From positions 1 through 36,631 of the forward strand of contig CACYHA010000021.1 in assembly GCA_902774035.1 (NCBI GenBank): a DNA stretch of 36,631 nucleotides. The letters run 5' to 3'. The DNA is from Oscillospiraceae bacterium (GTDB lineage: Bacteria > Bacillota > Clostridia > Oscillospirales > Acutalibacteraceae). Below, piece by piece: positions 8,173 through 16,330 of this stretch (positions are counted from its first letter, which is position 1; each line of letters starts with the position of its first letter). A model generated the notes under the pieces. That model was not told the DNA's origin. It searched no databases and saw only the letters and a program-made list of their open reading frames with translations. Position numbers and translations under genes: made by a program.

Positions 8173-9561
8173 TTAGAAGAAGCGTTCCACCAGCTCGCGG
8201 GAATATTCCGCGGTCTCGTCCATGTCGCCGAAGCTCATGATCTCGCCGGCGTAGAAGGTGTCGTACTTGCCCTGCATGGCTTCCACTTTTTCATACCAGC
8301 CGTTTGCATAATCTTCGGAGAAGACATGGGGGAAGTAATAGACGCTCCACTCATTGACCACATTGGTGGCCGGGTTCTTCATGGTCTTGAGGTCGTCGAG
8401 CACCATCTGCTTGCAGGTGTCGTAGGGGATTTCTTCGGTGTCCTTGTGCTTGCGCAGCGCATAGGTGGTGATGACCTGATCCTTTGTGTCCTTCCAGCGG
8501 CGGTAATAGACCATCAGATGGCCGAGCTTTTCGGGCACCATATTGTCGAACACATAGTAGGAGATCTCCGGGTGATCCTCGGGCTTGGTCTCCACGGCGA
8601 GAACGTCGTAACGCTCGTAGTCGATCTTGGAGAACAGGGCTTTTTCGTCCTCGCGGGCGTCGAAGTAATCCACCATACCGACCTGGCCGTCGGCGCGCTT
8701 GTTCGGGATGTACAGCGGCGCGGTGACGATGATCTTGTCGTATTCCTCCACTTCGCCGTTGACGGTCACATAGACCTTGCCGTCTTTCCGCTCCACCTTG
8801 TCGATTTTGCTGTTCAGGCGGGCGGGGTTCTTCAGATGGTTGTTCAGGCTTTCCCAGATGAACTGGGTGCCGTTCTTCCAGGTCCACAGGTTGATCTTCA
8901 CGAAGTTCATGCAGGTCTGGAAGTCGAGATACTTCAGCACATAGGCGGCCGGGATCTCGTCAAAATAGCCGTAGCCGAAGGAGGTGAAGGGGCCGATCCA
9001 GACATCCTGCGTCAGTTCCACGCCGTTCATTTTGCAAAACTCGTTGAAGGGCAGGCAGAGGTCTTTCAGGTTCGGGTTCACACCGGAAACGGGCTCACGC
9101 TTTGCGCTCTTCTGCGAAAAACCTTCATAGCGGCCTTCGCACACGCCGCGGTGACCGTTGAGGTCATAGCCCTGATACTTGGTCTCGAGGATCTCGCCGA
9201 GCTTTTTGATCTGCTTTTTCATCTTCAAAAGACGCGGGATCTTGAGGATGTTCTTCTTCGGCTCAAACGGCTCGATGACGTTGCCGTTGCCGTCTTTATA
9301 GTTGCGGTTCAGAGCCGGGCCGTCGTGGGTGATGCCGCAGAACTCTTCCACGTCGTGGACAGCGTAATAGGAGGGCACGCCCATGATGGCGCCCATTTCA
9401 TAGCGTTTGCCGTTGTAATGCGGCGACCAGCATTTGCCGCCCACGCGATCCAGACGTTCGAGGATGGTGTAATTGTTGTAGCCCTTCTGCTCCAGGTACA
9501 TGCCTGCGGAAAGACCGGCGGGGCCCCCGCCGACGATGCAGATGCGGATGTTCTTGTCCAT
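8173..9561 (-). CDS. Polyunsaturated fatty acid isomerase-like flavoprotein (linoleate/CLA isomerase homolog)
   Basis: 462 residues, FAD-dependent amine-oxidase fold. The N-terminal GGGPAG (11-16) is followed by AGMYLEQKGYNNYTILER, VGGKC and YEMGAIMGVPSY. Later blocks are ETKYQGYD, FGYGYFDEIPAAYVLKYLDF, LGHLMVYYRRW, YYFPHV, and a C-terminal MQGKYDTFYAGEIMSFG, the FAD-closing motif. From memory these blocks match the Cutibacterium acnes polyunsaturated fatty acid isomerase, which converts linoleic acid to trans-10,cis-12 conjugated linoleic acid, nearly in register. This protein is somewhat longer than that enzyme, partly through an insertion around residues 78-90. It is first in the minus operon, has its own strong promoter and a GGAGGAATTCTT ribosome site. 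Substrate and double-bond positions are not predictable here. Confidence 0.85.
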   Translation of the reverse strand: MDKNIRICIVGGGPAGLSAGMYLEQKGYNNYTILERLDRVGGKCWSPHYNGKRYEMGAIMGVPSYYAVHDVEEFCGITHDGPALNRNYKDGNGNVIEPFEPKKNILKIPRLLKMKKQIKKLGEILETKYQGYDLNGHRGVCEGRYEGFSQKSAKREPVSGVNPNLKDLCLPFNEFCKMNGVELTQDVWIGPFTSFGYGYFDEIPAAYVLKYLDFQTCMNFVKINLWTWKNGTQFIWESLNNHLKNPARLNSKIDKVERKDGKVYVTVNGEVEEYDKIIVTAPLYIPNKRADGQVGMVDYFDAREDEKALFSKIDYERYDVLAVETKPEDHPEISYYVFDNMVPEKLGHLMVYYRRWKDTKDQVITTYALRKHKDTEEIPYDTCKQMVLDDLKTMKNPATNVVNEWSVYYFPHVFSEDYANGWYEKVEAMQGKYDTFYAGEIMSFGDMDETAEYSRELVERFF

Positions 9562-9608
9562 AAGAATTCCTCCAATTAAGATGTAATCAGGTAGGTCATA
9601 CCAAATCT

Positions 9609-9636
9609 ATTATATATTTTTCTCAAAAAAAATCAA
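9609..9636 (-). promoter_or_regulatory. Promoter of the isomerase operon
   Basis: On the minus strand TTGATT (9636-9631) and a consensus TATAAT (9614-9609) are spaced by 16 bases, within an AT-rich tract about 48 bases upstream of the isomerase ATG. Just downstream, GGTAGGTCATACC (9591-9603 region) has a short interrupted dyad (GGTA...TACC) that could be an operator; that part is weak. Confidence 0.7.
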
Positions 9637-9761
9637 TACGATTTTGCTGCCTTTAATAAAATTCCATAAAAAAGTTTAAACAATTCTAAATTCATAGACA
9701 AATGTCGCAAAATGGAGATCCGTAAACATCGGCCAGCCCCGGTTTTTGATAAAAATCCCGG

Positions 9762-9820
9762 CGGAGAAAAAAGAATTTCCATTCGGGCTTTCTTTTTTTC
9801 TCCGGTTGTGTTATGATAAT
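9762..9820 (+). promoter_or_regulatory. Inverted repeat and putative promoter of the ligase operon
   Basis: CGGAGAAAAAAGAA (9762-9775) is mirrored by the arm at 9789-9804 with one bulged base, ending eight bases before a likely -10 box TATGAT (9812-9817). No good -35 box is visible where expected, where the repeat arm lies instead, so the promoter may need an activator or be blocked by a repressor on the dyad. A second imperfect dyad (CCGGTTTTT...AAAAATCCCGG, about 9739-9761) lies next to it. Confidence 0.5.
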
Positions 9821-9850
9821 GATGAATAAACTGGAACAGGGGAGCGAACC

Positions 9851-11176
9851 ATGCGTTTTTCATCGTTTGCGCAGATGCTGCGCCACTTTGCCGCGCTGTC
9901 GCCGGACGCCCCGGCGTTCAAAACCGAAGCGCACGGCGTTTTGACGGAGGTTTCCTATGCCGCGTTCTGCGCGGCTGTGGAAACGCGCGCGGCCGAACTG
10001 CAACGGGACGCGGGCACCTGCCTTGGCGTCCTTTGCGACGGGAGCCTTGCCTGTGTGACGGAGATCTTTGCCGCTGTGCAGGCGGGCAGGCAGGTGGTGC
10101 TGCTGAACGAAGACGCAACGCCCGATCTGCTGCAGGCGGCCGACGCGGACTGCCTTTGGGGCGACGGAGATTTGACCGAAGCGCTTTCTCCGGCGCTGAC
10201 CGGCGGCGTTAAGGACGGCAGAGGAAAGCTCCTGTTTTTTACCTCCGGCACCACGGCGAAAACCAAGGCCGTGGTTCTTACAGAACAGAGTCTTTGCGCC
10301 AGTGCCTTCAACGGCGGCGCGCTGCTGCCGCTGCAAAAGGACGATGTGCTGCTGTGCATGCTGCCGCTTGACCATGTGTTCGGCTTTGTGTGCGGCCTGT
10401 TGTGGGGGCTTTCCTGCGGGGCGTGCGTCGCCCTCGGTAGAGGGGCGCGGCACTATTTTGACGACTGCGCGTTTTTCCGGCCGACGGCGCTTTCCGCCGT
10501 GCCGCTGCTGCTGGGCTTTCTTTTGCAAAAGGACCTGCTGGGCGATACGCTGCGTCTGGTGCTGATCGGCGCCGGCGACTGCCCGCCGCAGATCCCGGCT
10601 GCGCTGAAAGCGAAGGGCGTCCGCGTGTCCTTCGGATACGGACTGACGGAGACAAGCTCCGGTGTGGCGCTGTCGCTCGGCGACGACCCTTATGCCATGA
10701 CGGTCTGCCCCGACGACAGGATCACCCTTGCCGAAGACGGCGAGATTTTGATCGAGGCGCCGACCTGCATGATGCAGGGCTACTACAAAGACGCTGCGGC
10801 AACAAAGGCCGTGCTGTACGACGGCGTGCTGCACACCGGCGACCTGGGTTCCTTTGACGAACAGGGTCTGCTGCATATCCGCGGCCGCAAAAAAGAGATC
10901 CTTGTGCTGCGCGACGGAACAAAGATCTTTTTGCCGGATTATGAAAAAGCGCTGCTGCCCGCGCTGCAGGGCCGCGACTTTGCCGTGACCGAACAGGACG
11001 GCGTGCCCGTCCTTATCCTTTGCGGCAGCGAAGACGAGCGCGAAGCGCTGACCGCCGCGCTGGAACCGCTGATGCGCGATCTTCCGCTCGGCCGTCGGCT
11101 GCGTGCGATCCGCTTTGTCCGTTCACCCTTGCCGCGCACGGCAACGGGTAAGATCAAACGCTGGGCAATCCAGTAA
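9851..11176 (+). CDS. Compact acyl-adenylate-forming ligase (AMP-binding family)
   Basis: 441 residues, shorter than typical acyl-CoA synthetases (500-650). ANL-superfamily core motifs are present in order: TSGTTAKTK (131-139, phosphate loop), YGLTET (263-268), HTGD (328-331), the hinge region GRKKEILV (about 345-352), and the C-terminal catalytic lysine in ATGKIKRW (Lys434). The enzyme should activate a carboxylic acid with ATP and pass the acyl group to a thiol. With an acyl carrier protein gene 14 bp downstream, the acceptor is probably that ACP rather than CoA. The start follows AGGGGAG. It is first in a tightly packed plus-strand operon divergent from the fatty-acid-isomerase operon, which makes a fatty acid the leading guess for substrate. 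Confidence 0.88.
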   Translation: MRFSSFAQMLRHFAALSPDAPAFKTEAHGVLTEVSYAAFCAAVETRAAELQRDAGTCLGVLCDGSLACVTEIFAAVQAGRQVVLLNEDATPDLLQAADADCLWGDGDLTEALSPALTGGVKDGRGKLLFFTSGTTAKTKAVVLTEQSLCASAFNGGALLPLQKDDVLLCMLPLDHVFGFVCGLLWGLSCGACVALGRGARHYFDDCAFFRPTALSAVPLLLGFLLQKDLLGDTLRLVLIGAGDCPPQIPAALKAKGVRVSFGYGLTETSSGVALSLGDDPYAMTVCPDDRITLAEDGEILIEAPTCMMQGYYKDAAATKAVLYDGVLHTGDLGSFDEQGLLHIRGRKKEILVLRDGTKIFLPDYEKALLPALQGRDFAVTEQDGVPVLILCGSEDEREALTAALEPLMRDLPLGRRLRAIRFVRSPLPRTATGKIKRWAIQ

Positions 11177-11190
11177 AAGGAGAGAATGCT

Positions 11191-11436
11191 ATGACAAGAC
11201 AGGAAATCATGGACACGACGATCACCATCGTCTATGAATGCGTACCCGAGCTGGAGGGGAAGCCGCTGGAGGAATCCACGGTCATCAACACCGACACGGG
11301 CATCGACTCCATGGGCTTCACGCTGATCATCTGCCGCCTGGAGGCGACGTTCGACGTCAAGATCCCCGACCGCCAGTGGAAAAAGCTCTACACCCTCGGC
11401 GACGTGGTCTCGGCGATCGAAAAACGGCTGAAATGA
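11191..11436 (+). CDS. Acyl carrier protein
   Basis: 81 residues, the usual ACP length, acidic, with the phosphopantetheine attachment serine in GIDSMGF (Ser40), where DSM replaces the common DSL. The flanking helices fit the four-helix ACP fold. Preceded by AGGAGA and placed between an acyl-adenylate ligase and an acyl-ACP thioesterase whose start codon overlaps its stop (ATGA), so it is most likely a pathway-dedicated carrier rather than the housekeeping fatty-acid-synthesis ACP. No phosphopantetheinyl transferase is present in the window. Confidence 0.9.
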   Translation: MTRQEIMDTTITIVYECVPELEGKPLEESTVINTDTGIDSMGFTLIICRLEATFDVKIPDRQWKKLYTLGDVVSAIEKRLK

Positions 11437-12182
11437 GCGCGGAGATCTACCGCAAGGAGTATCGGATCCTTTCGTCCGACACGGACTGCCTGCGCCGCCT
11501 TCGGCTGAGCCGGCTGTTCACTTTTTTGCAGGAGGCCGCCATCGCCCACACGGAAGCGCTGGGCATGGGCCGCGCAAAGACGCTGGACAGGGGTCTTCTC
11601 TGGATCGTGACGCTCCAGCAGGCGAAGATCAAGCGCCTGCCGGTCTATGACGAGCGCGTGATTCTGGAGTCGGTGCCCGGACAGACGATGCATACCTTCT
11701 TCCCGCGTTATTACCGGCTGACGGACGAAAACGGAAACGAGCTGGTGAACGCGGCGGCCCTCTGGGCGCTGATGGACTGCAGAACGCGCACGATGGTCTT
11801 TCCCGAAAAGTTCGGCGTAAGGATCGACGCGCAGCAGACTTCGTGGAAGACGTTTCTGCCCCGGCCGCCGAAGCTGCCGGAAAACGCAGAGGCGCGCGCC
11901 TTTACCGTGCCCTACAGCTACGTGGATCTCAACGGCCATATGAACAATACCCGCTATTTCGACCTTGCCGAAGATTTGCTGCCCGACGAGGTGCGCCGCG
12001 GCAGTGTGCGCGAGATCCTGACGGAGTACACGGGCGAAGCGAAGGACGGCGAAACGCTGCGGCTGGAGCTTTCGCGCTGCGGCGGGGAAGTCCGCCTTTG
12101 CGGCACGGGCAGCAAGCGGCTGTTCCGCATTTCGATGCAATATGATTTGGAGGGAGATCCCCTTGGACTATCAAATTCTTGA
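11433..12182 (+). CDS. Acyl-ACP thioesterase (FatA/PF01643-like)
   Basis: 249 residues, starting at the ATG that overlaps the ACP stop (ATGA at 11433-11436); the longer open frame upstream is only the ACP gene read in another frame. The length fits two tandem hot-dog domains. The first opens with IYRKEYRILSSDTDCLRRLRL and QEAAIAHTEALG. The second carries YVDLNGHMNNTRYFDLAEDL, matching the plant and bacterial acyl-ACP thioesterase catalytic segment with the Asp-x-Asn-x-His arrangement. It should hydrolyse acyl-ACP to free fatty acid and ACP. Having both a loading ligase and a release enzyme for one ACP suggests a load-modify-release cycle. Confidence 0.88.
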   Translation: MSAEIYRKEYRILSSDTDCLRRLRLSRLFTFLQEAAIAHTEALGMGRAKTLDRGLLWIVTLQQAKIKRLPVYDERVILESVPGQTMHTFFPRYYRLTDENGNELVNAAALWALMDCRTRTMVFPEKFGVRIDAQQTSWKTFLPRPPKLPENAEARAFTVPYSYVDLNGHMNNTRYFDLAEDLLPDEVRRGSVREILTEYTGEAKDGETLRLELSRCGGEVRLCGTGSKRLFRISMQYDLEGDPLGLSNS

Positions 12183-12834
12183 AACCAAAGAGCGCGTACT
12201 GGCCGACAACGAAAGAGCCGCCGCGCAGACCAGAGAAGCGCTGCAAAAGAGCGGTGCGCTGCTGGTGAATCTCATGGGTTCGCCCGGCGCGGGCAAAACG
12301 ACCACGCTGCTGCAGCTCATCGAACGGCTGGGCAAAGACTTCCGGATCGGCGTGATGGAGGCCGACGTGGATTCCGACGTGGATTCGAAAACGATCGCCG
12401 CCACGGGCACGAGGGTCATCCAGCTCCACACGGCAGGCCTTTGCCACATGGACGCCGACATGACGGCGCGTGGGCTGGAAGCGATGGACACGCGCGGGCT
12501 GGATCTGATCTTTCTGGAAAACATCGGGAACCTTGTTTGTCCGGCGGAATTTGAGATCGGCGCCGATCTGCGCCTGATGCTGCTTTCCGCGCCGGAGGGC
12601 GACGACAAGCCGCTGAAATATCCGCTGATGTTCCAAATCAGCGACGTGCTGCTGCTGACAAAGATGGACACGGCCGAGGTCTTTGGCTTTGACGCCGAAA
12701 AAGCGGCCGCCCGCGCAAAGGCGCTCAACGGAAGCCTTCGGGTGATCCCGGTCAGCGCCGTCACCGGCGAGGGCTACGACGAAGCCGCGGCGCTGCTGAA
12801 AGAAAAACTGGCTTTGAGGAGGACGGGCGCATGA
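12163..12834 (+). CDS. hypB: HypB-like nickel-binding GTPase, copy 1
   Basis: Start chosen at TTG 12163 (MDYQILETKE), 7 bases after GGAGGGAG; an ATG at 12142 in the same frame lacks such spacing and lies deeper in the thioesterase gene. 223 residues. Walker A GSPGAGKT (39-46), switch-region Asp residues in EADVDSDVDS, and the HypB metal site: Cys94-His95 in AGLCHMD plus Cys126 in ENIGNLVCP. HypB hydrolyses GTP to hand Ni(II), received with HypA, to [NiFe]-hydrogenase or other nickel enzymes. No N-terminal His-rich or CxxCGC nickel-storage sequence. It overlaps the thioesterase by 20 bp and the second HypB by 4 bp, so it belongs to this operon despite the unrelated neighbours. Confidence 0.88.
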   Translation: MDYQILETKERVLADNERAAAQTREALQKSGALLVNLMGSPGAGKTTTLLQLIERLGKDFRIGVMEADVDSDVDSKTIAATGTRVIQLHTAGLCHMDADMTARGLEAMDTRGLDLIFLENIGNLVCPAEFEIGADLRLMLLSAPEGDDKPLKYPLMFQISDVLLLTKMDTAEVFGFDAEKAAARAKALNGSLRVIPVSAVTGEGYDEAAALLKEKLALRRTGA

Positions 12835-13496
12835 AGATCATTGAACTCGGCGCGAGCGTGACGGCCTCCAACGACCGCGACGCCGAAGCGCTGCGCGCGA
12901 GGCTGAAAGCGAAGGGCATTCTGCTGGTCAACGTCATGAGCGCGGCCGGCAGCGGCAAAACGACCCTGCTCTCGCGCATTGTGAAAGACATGAAAGACCT
13001 GCGTTTCGCCGTGCTCGAGGCGGACATTGCCTCGGATGTGGACGCGCTGACCATGGAACAGGCCGGCGCAAAGAGCGTGCAGGTGCATACCGGCGGCATG
13101 TGCCACATGGACGCCGGCATGACGGCGGCGGCCTTTGACGCGCTGGAGTCGACCGATTTCGACATTGCCTTTCTCGAAAACGTGGGCAATCTGATCTGTC
13201 CGGCGGAATACGACACCGGCGCGGCGCTCAAGCTGATGATCCTCTCCGTGCCGGAGGGCGACGACAAGCCGCTGAAATATCCGCTGATGTTTGCCGAAAG
13301 CGACATCCTCGTAATCTCCAAGACCGACGCGCTGCCCTATTTTAACTTTGACGTTGAAAAGTGTATCTCCAGAGCGAAAAAGCTGAACCCGGGCATTGCC
13401 GTTTTTCCCGTGTCCGCCAAAACCGGCGCGGGCATGGAGGCGCTGGAAAGCGCGCTGCGGACAATTCGGAATTCCGAATTCCGAAATCCGAATTAA
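12831..13496 (+). CDS. HypB-like nickel-binding GTPase, copy 2
   Basis: 221 residues, start codon overlapping the stop of the first HypB (ATGA). Walker A is SAAGSGKT (37-44). The metal residues Cys91-His92 and Cys123 in ENVGNLICP are kept, as are the NKxD-like SKTD and the DDKPLKYPLMF block shared with copy 1. The two are clearly homologous but far from identical, so the duplication is old or they come from different sources. HypB works as a dimer, so a heterodimer or division of labour is possible. The last ten residues (RNSEFRNPN and neighbours) are encoded by a palindromic heptamer repeat and do not look like native HypB sequence, suggesting the original C-terminus was altered by insertion of that repeat. 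Confidence 0.85.
   Translation: MKIIELGASVTASNDRDAEALRARLKAKGILLVNVMSAAGSGKTTLLSRIVKDMKDLRFAVLEADIASDVDALTMEQAGAKSVQVHTGGMCHMDAGMTAAAFDALESTDFDIAFLENVGNLICPAEYDTGAALKLMILSVPEGDDKPLKYPLMFAESDILVISKTDALPYFNFDVEKCISRAKKLNPGIAVFPVSAKTGAGMEALESALRTIRNSEFRNPN
13463..13493. repeat. Palindrome plus heptamer repeat at the end of hypB copy 2
   Basis: AATTCGGAATTCCGAATT (13463-13480) is a perfect 18-bp palindrome. From 13471 the sequence runs as three heptamers (ATTCCGA, ATTCCGA, AATCCGA) followed by ATT. It supplies the last codons and part of the stop of the upstream gene. Its composition differs from the surrounding GC-rich coding DNA. Confidence 0.75.
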
Positions 13497-13546
13497 ACTC
13501 AATTTCGTGTACCGAGGAAACCTAACAGATAGAAAGGATGAGTTTC

Positions 13547-16327
13547 ATGAAACCGCAAAAGAACCGCATGGTCAACGAGCGCGACTACGCGCAGGATCCC
13601 AATTACGTTGCCCCCGACAAGGAAAAGGAAAAGCTGGTGCTCAAGCTCGGCTCGATGATCACCGACCGCTACCTTGTCAAGTACACCCACACCATGGGTA
13701 CCGACGACCCGGAGTACTGGGCGCTGGATCAGATCCTGAACAAAGACGAGGTCAAGTTCCTGCTGAACTTCAAAAAGACCCGCGTGCCCTATGACATTCC
13801 GACCCTTGCGCAGATGAACGGAATGAGCGAGGAAGACACGCAGAAGATGGTCGATCATCTCTGCTGGATCGGCCTTGTGGAAATGACCCGCGAAGGGCCG
13901 GAAAAGACCAAGCACTACAACCTGCCGATCTTCGTGCCCGGTTCCGCCGAGTTCATGATGATGAACGACAAGCTGACCGAAGAGCACCCGAACCTTGCGA
14001 CCTTCTTCAACCTTATGACCCAGATGCCGCTGGAGGGCATCACGCAGATGGTGCCGCCGGGCGGCGCCGGCGTCGGTATGCACGTCATTCCCGTGGAAAA
14101 GGCCATCGAGCACGAGAACCACTCCGCCTCCGTGGAGCACATCTCCCACTGGCTGAGCAAGTATGACAAATACTCCGTCGGCCAGTGCACCTGCCGCAAG
14201 CAGCAGACCATGCGCGGCGAGGGCAGCGGCGAGATCAACGGCGAATTCTGCATGGGCGTGGGCGACATGGCGGAATACTCGGTCGACCGCGGCATGGGTC
14301 GTTACATCACCTATGAGGAGGCGCTGGAGATCCTTGAACGCGCCGAGCGCCACGGCTTTGTGCACCAGATCACGAACATCGACGGCGAAGAAAAGATCGT
14401 CGCCATCTGCAACTGCGCTCCGGGCGTGTGCAACGCCATCCGCACCAGCCAGCTTTACAACACCCCGAACATGAGCCGTTCGGCTTACCGCGCCCATGTG
14501 GAAAAAGAAAAGTGCGTGGCCTGCGGCAAATGCGTGGAGGTCTGCCCCGTCGGCGCGGCAAAGCTCGGCCAGAAGCTTTGCACGAAGCACGGCGAACAGC
14601 AGTACCCTGTCTCTGAGCTGCCCGACGCCAAGAAGTGGGGCGCCGACAAATGGAACCCGAACTACCGCGAGGACGCGAAGATCAACTGCTATGACACCGG
14701 CACCGCGCCCTGCAAAACCGCCTGTCCGGCGCACCTTGCCGTGCAGGGCTATGTGAAGATGGCCGCCGAGGGCCGCTATCTCGACGCGCTGAAGCTCATC
14801 AAGCAGGACAACCCCTTCCCGGCGGTCTGCGGCGCGGTCTGCAACCGCCGCTGCGAGGACGCCTGCACCCGCGGCACGGTGGATCAGCCGATCGCCATCG
14901 ACGAGATCAAGAAATTCATCGCCGCGCAGGAGCTGCACGCAGAGGGACGCTTTGTTCCGCTGTGTGAAAAGGACGACGGCGGCATGTGGGGTCCGGACTA
15001 TAAAATGGCGATCATCGGCGGCGGCCCGGCCGGCCTTTCCTGCGCCTATTATCTGCGCACCCGCGGCTACGATGTGACCGTGTTTGAAAAAGAGGAGCGC
15101 CCGGGCGGTATGCTCGTTTACGGCATTCCGAATTTCCGGCTGGAAAAAGATGTGATCGACGCCGAGATCGACGTGCTGCGCCGGATGGGCGTGGAGTTCC
15201 GCTGCGGCGTGGAGGTCGGAAAAGACGTGACGATCGCCTCGCTGCGCGAGGAGGGCTACAAAGCCTTCTATCTTGCCATCGGTATGCAGGGCGGCCGCAA
15301 GGCCGGCGTTCCGGGCGAAGACGCAAAAGGCGTGCAGTCCGGCGTGGAATTCCTGCGGGATATCAACGCGGATCCTACCCTGAAGCTCGGCGGCGACGTG
15401 GTCGTCATCGGCGGCGGCAACGTGGCCGTGGATGTGGCGCGTTCCGCTGTGAGAGCAACGGACGGCAAGGTCACCATGCTTTGTCTGGAGGGCGAAGGCG
15501 AAATGCCGGCGGCCGACGACGAGGTTGCCGAAGCGAAGGAGGAGGGCATCACCGTGCGGAACGGCTGGGGCCCGAAGGAGATCCTGACCGAAAACGGCGC
15601 CGTCACCGGCGTGGTGTTCAAAAAATGCACCCGAGTCTTTGATGAAACCCACCGCTTCGCCCCGCAGTATGACGAAAACGAAACGATCACGGTCAACTGC
15701 GCCAACGTGCTGCAGGCCATCGGCCAGAGCGCCGTCTGGGGCGATCTGCTCAAGGGAACCAAAGTCGAGCTGCGCCCGAACGGAACGGTCGTCCACGATC
15801 CCGTGACCTTCGAGACCGCCGAATCCGACATCTTTGTCGGCGGCGACATCGGCCACGGCGCGCGCTTTGCCATCGACGCCATCGCCGACGGCAAGAAGGG
15901 CTGCGAGAGTATGCACCGCGCCGTGCATCCCGGCCAGTCCCAGACCGTTGCCCGCGACAAGCGCGAATTCATCGAGCTCGACAAGGACGACATCATCCTC
16001 GAATCCTTCGACAACGCCAAGCGCCAGATCCCCGGCAGCAAGCCCGGCAAGGCCACCGAGACCTTTGCCGACCTGCGTCTGCCGCTGACGGAAGAACAGG
16101 TCAAGATCGAAGCCGCCCGGTGTCTGGGCTGCGGCGCGACCGTGGTCGACCTCAACCGCTGCATCGGCTGCGGCCTTTGCACCACCCGCTGCGAGTTCGA
16201 CGCGATCCACCTGAGCCGCGATCTGCCCGAATGCTCCAAGATGGTGAAATGCGAAGACAAGATGCTTGCCGTCGGCCCCTACGCGCTCAAGCGCATGGGC
16301 AAGATCGCCTTCGGCAGAAAGAAATAA
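13547..16327 (+). CDS. GltD-like FAD/NAD(P) oxidoreductase with multiple Fe-S clusters (paralog B)
   Basis: 926 residues from the ATG at 13547, which is properly spaced from AGAAAGG; the ATG at 13538 abuts that site. Same plan as the protein at 2570-5383: winged-helix-like N-terminal part, Cys-rich domain (CTCRKQQ, then CNCAPGVC), ferredoxin motif CVACGKCVEVC, GltD-type Cys region (CKTACPAH...CGAVCNRRCEDAC), FAD motif GGGPAGLS, second dinucleotide motif VVVIGGGNVAVDVA, and C-terminal CIGCGLCTTRC. Long stretches are identical to paralog A (for example NTPNMSRSAYRAHV). Paralog A has CxxxCxC where this has CxC, so cluster ligation may differ. Sitting between hypB copy 2 and hypA in one operon, it probably supplies reducing power to the same pathway as paralog A. 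Confidence 0.85.
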   Translation: MKPQKNRMVNERDYAQDPNYVAPDKEKEKLVLKLGSMITDRYLVKYTHTMGTDDPEYWALDQILNKDEVKFLLNFKKTRVPYDIPTLAQMNGMSEEDTQKMVDHLCWIGLVEMTREGPEKTKHYNLPIFVPGSAEFMMMNDKLTEEHPNLATFFNLMTQMPLEGITQMVPPGGAGVGMHVIPVEKAIEHENHSASVEHISHWLSKYDKYSVGQCTCRKQQTMRGEGSGEINGEFCMGVGDMAEYSVDRGMGRYITYEEALEILERAERHGFVHQITNIDGEEKIVAICNCAPGVCNAIRTSQLYNTPNMSRSAYRAHVEKEKCVACGKCVEVCPVGAAKLGQKLCTKHGEQQYPVSELPDAKKWGADKWNPNYREDAKINCYDTGTAPCKTACPAHLAVQGYVKMAAEGRYLDALKLIKQDNPFPAVCGAVCNRRCEDACTRGTVDQPIAIDEIKKFIAAQELHAEGRFVPLCEKDDGGMWGPDYKMAIIGGGPAGLSCAYYLRTRGYDVTVFEKEERPGGMLVYGIPNFRLEKDVIDAEIDVLRRMGVEFRCGVEVGKDVTIASLREEGYKAFYLAIGMQGGRKAGVPGEDAKGVQSGVEFLRDINADPTLKLGGDVVVIGGGNVAVDVARSAVRATDGKVTMLCLEGEGEMPAADDEVAEAKEEGITVRNGWGPKEILTENGAVTGVVFKKCTRVFDETHRFAPQYDENETITVNCANVLQAIGQSAVWGDLLKGTKVELRPNGTVVHDPVTFETAESDIFVGGDIGHGARFAIDAIADGKKGCESMHRAVHPGQSQTVARDKREFIELDKDDIILESFDNAKRQIPGSKPGKATETFADLRLPLTEEQVKIEAARCLGCGATVVDLNRCIGCGLCTTRCEFDAIHLSRDLPECSKMVKCEDKMLAVGPYALKRMGKIAFGRKK

Positions 16328-16330
16328 GCC

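Noticed and set aside
9633-9863. 76-codon minus-strand frame in the divergent control region
   Set aside because: It overlaps promoter elements and the ligase start, has no ribosome site and no recognisable pattern.
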